From: Bacteroidetes bacterium HGW-Bacteroidetes-4
Lineage (GTDB): Bacteria > Bacteroidota > Bacteroidia > Bacteroidales > SZUA-534
Reading direction: 5' to 3'
Length of the DNA stretch: 42,863 bases
Assembly (NCBI GenBank): GCA_002840905.1
Contig: PHDD01000029.1
Location: 1-42,863, forward strand
Each line of letters opens with the position of its first letter. Position 1 is the stretch's first letter. The notes under the pieces were generated by a model that did not search any database, was not told the DNA's origin, and worked only from the letters and a program-made list of their open reading frames with translations. The position numbers and the translations under genes are program-made. Below are positions 41,717 through 42,863 of the stretch, in pieces.

Positions 41717-42230
41717 TATGGAAACCAAGAAAAAAAATAAAGTACTCATGTGGACAGTAGCTGTTCTACTGGTACTAAACATCTCTACTTTAAGCACCAT
41801 TTGGATTGAGAATCATAAGGAAAACAAACAGCGAACGAGCCATAGGAATAAAAATCACAGCGAAGTTCTTATCGATGAATTACAATTAAATAATGAACAA
41901 ATTCAGGTTTATCAGCAATCGCGAAAACAACACTGGAAAGAATTATTATTGAAAAAAAAAGAAATTTTAAGTTTAAAAAAAGAAGTTCATCAGGCTTTTT
42001 TTAATCCGAACTGCGATACCATCTATATTTATCAATTGATTGATAGCATTGGATACTTGAATGCAGCATTAGAACGAAACAACTATCAACATTTTTTAGA
42101 AATTAAAGAACAATTGGACAGCACTCAATTAAACCGGTTTCAAGAATTTATGGGCGAGTTGTTGCAACGTGACGAAAGCAGGCTGCATCACAAATTAAAC
42201 AGAGAAAATGATAGCATTAAACATAAATAA
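41706..42230 (+). CDS. Membrane-anchored Spy/CnrX-like periplasmic sensor
   Basis: A 174-residue protein with an N-terminal anchor (VLMWTVAVLLVLNISTLSTIW, about 14-34), then a helical periplasmic domain rich in Lys, Glu and His. ELQLNNEQIQVYQQSRKQHW and DSTQLNRFQEFM resemble the LTxxQ-type repeats of Spy/CpxP/CnrX proteins, which pack as four-helix bundles. Such proteins sense metals or misfolded protein and release an ECF sigma factor. The Met5 start at 41718, right after the preceding stop, is an alternative. Third gene of the sigma operon. Confidence 0.8.
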   Translation: MKNNMETKKKNKVLMWTVAVLLVLNISTLSTIWIENHKENKQRTSHRNKNHSEVLIDELQLNNEQIQVYQQSRKQHWKELLLKKKEILSLKKEVHQAFFNPNCDTIYIYQLIDSIGYLNAALERNNYQHFLEIKEQLDSTQLNRFQEFMGELLQRDESRLHHKLNRENDSIKHK

Positions 42231-42241
42231 AACACTATAAT

Positions 42242-42715
42242 ATGAAAAACTTAAAAGTTCAATTACTCGCATTAGGTTTGGTATTTGCATTGGCAGTGTC
42301 AGCCCAACCTTTGCAAAAAGGTCAGGGAAATTATCATAGAGGGGATAAAATTCAAAAAGAGTTCAAAACAGAACAGTTTAAAGGCAGTTTAAAGGGTATA
42401 TCAAATTTAACTGAAGAACAACAATCAGCTTTAAAAAAACTACAAATAGCTCACCAAAAAGAGATGTTGCCTTTACGAAATGAATTAGGTGAGAAAAAAG
42501 CAAAAATGAATACTTTGCAAACAGCTGAAAATGCTGATTTAAAAGCAATAAATGCTTTAATAGATGAAATGAGTGTGATAAAAACCAAAATGGCCAAAGC
42601 TAAAGCAGCAAAACATCAAGCCATCCGAAATTTGCTAACCGACGAACAGCGGCTGCAATTTGACCTTCACTACTCCCAAAAGGGGATGCACTACCGAAAG
42701 GGATATAATAATTAA
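42242..42715 (+). CDS. Secreted Spy/LTxxQ-like periplasmic protein
   Basis: A 157-residue protein with a signal peptide (MKNLKVQLLALGLVFALAVS, then AQ). The mature part is helical and carries NLTEEQQSALKKLQIAHQKEM and LLTDEQRLQFD, two LTxxQ-type motifs of the Spy/CpxP family. It is rich in Lys and ends in a His/Tyr/Gly-rich tail. Spy-like proteins are periplasmic chaperones or metal buffers. The two tandem Spy-like proteins, one anchored and one free, fit sensor and effector roles in the ECF operon. Starts 11 nt after the preceding stop. Confidence 0.82.
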   Translation: MKNLKVQLLALGLVFALAVSAQPLQKGQGNYHRGDKIQKEFKTEQFKGSLKGISNLTEEQQSALKKLQIAHQKEMLPLRNELGEKKAKMNTLQTAENADLKAINALIDEMSVIKTKMAKAKAAKHQAIRNLLTDEQRLQFDLHYSQKGMHYRKGYNN

Positions 42716-42863
42716 AATAAATAATTAGCGGATAACACATCTGCTTTTTTTATGACAACACGCGTTGTAATTTTAGGGGAAGTATTTCCTGACTTGTCCA
42801 CTTTAGTGCGGCAGATTTAGTATTTTGATGTATTTCAAAATTTTATCGGAGTATTTTGCTCTA

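Overview
The window looks like a chromosomal segment from a marine or anaerobic Bacteroidota, probably of the Marinilabiliales/Prolixibacteraceae type. The evidence is the Bacteroidota promoter form (TTTG or TTG, about 17-19 nt, then TANNTTTG) in front of many genes, a type IX secretion (CHU_C) sorting domain, an S9B dipeptidyl peptidase, tRNAs without encoded CCA, a Bacteroidota-type HU protein and mostly weak Shine-Dalgarno sequences. The taxon is inferred, not proven. There are about 30 credible genes, two intact tRNA-Val genes, several intrinsic terminators and a good deal of structured or repetitive intergenic DNA.

Layout. (1) 1-2300: an AT-rich two-gene module on the minus strand, bounded by inverted GTTATGCCCC motifs and hairpin-rich ends. 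It resembles an integron-type cassette. It carries a stand-alone PPDK phosphohistidine domain fused to an unknown C-terminus, and a small unknown protein. (2) 2300-7700: a hairpin- and heptamer-rich gap, a U32 (RlhA-like) peptidase-family gene, purA, a Fur-family regulator, and a divergent CDF metal exporter without a C-terminal domain. (3) 8100-13350: a peptide-use cluster (DPP-IV, PepD, MFS transporter). (4) 13400-25050, all minus strand: CLC channel, bifunctional Rel, lipoprotein serpin, T9SS-sorted fibronectin-like protein, an active/inactive M16 peptidase pair, two heptamer arrays, a nitronate monooxygenase-like enzyme and an HU-like protein. (5) 25050-29100: tandem FNR-type palindromes, a second CLC channel, an NmrA-like protein and a YfiR-like protein. 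(6) 29500-39500: arginine biosynthesis, with argH alone on the plus strand and a long minus-strand operon (GNAT/argA-like, argG, argC, argD, argB, argE). Between them lie an unknown gene, a tRNA-Val cluster with two broken copies, and a PPK2 kinase. (7) 39650-42715: a sugar-nucleotidyltransferase and a divergent ECF sigma operon with an anti-sigma-like protein and two Spy/CnrX-like envelope proteins.

The most striking signal is the leader of the arginine operon. It has a consensus promoter, a 14- or 23-codon reading frame with four Arg codons close to its stop, and then a strong intrinsic terminator 48 nt before the first structural gene. This is the layout of ribosome-mediated transcription attenuation, here apparently sensing arginine supply in a Bacteroidota. 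Other notable signals are the tRNA-Val unit whose first and last copies are interrupted by small hairpin inserts, the 22-bp-spaced pair of perfect TTGAT-N4-ATCAA palindromes, and three intergenic arrays that all have a 7-nt period.
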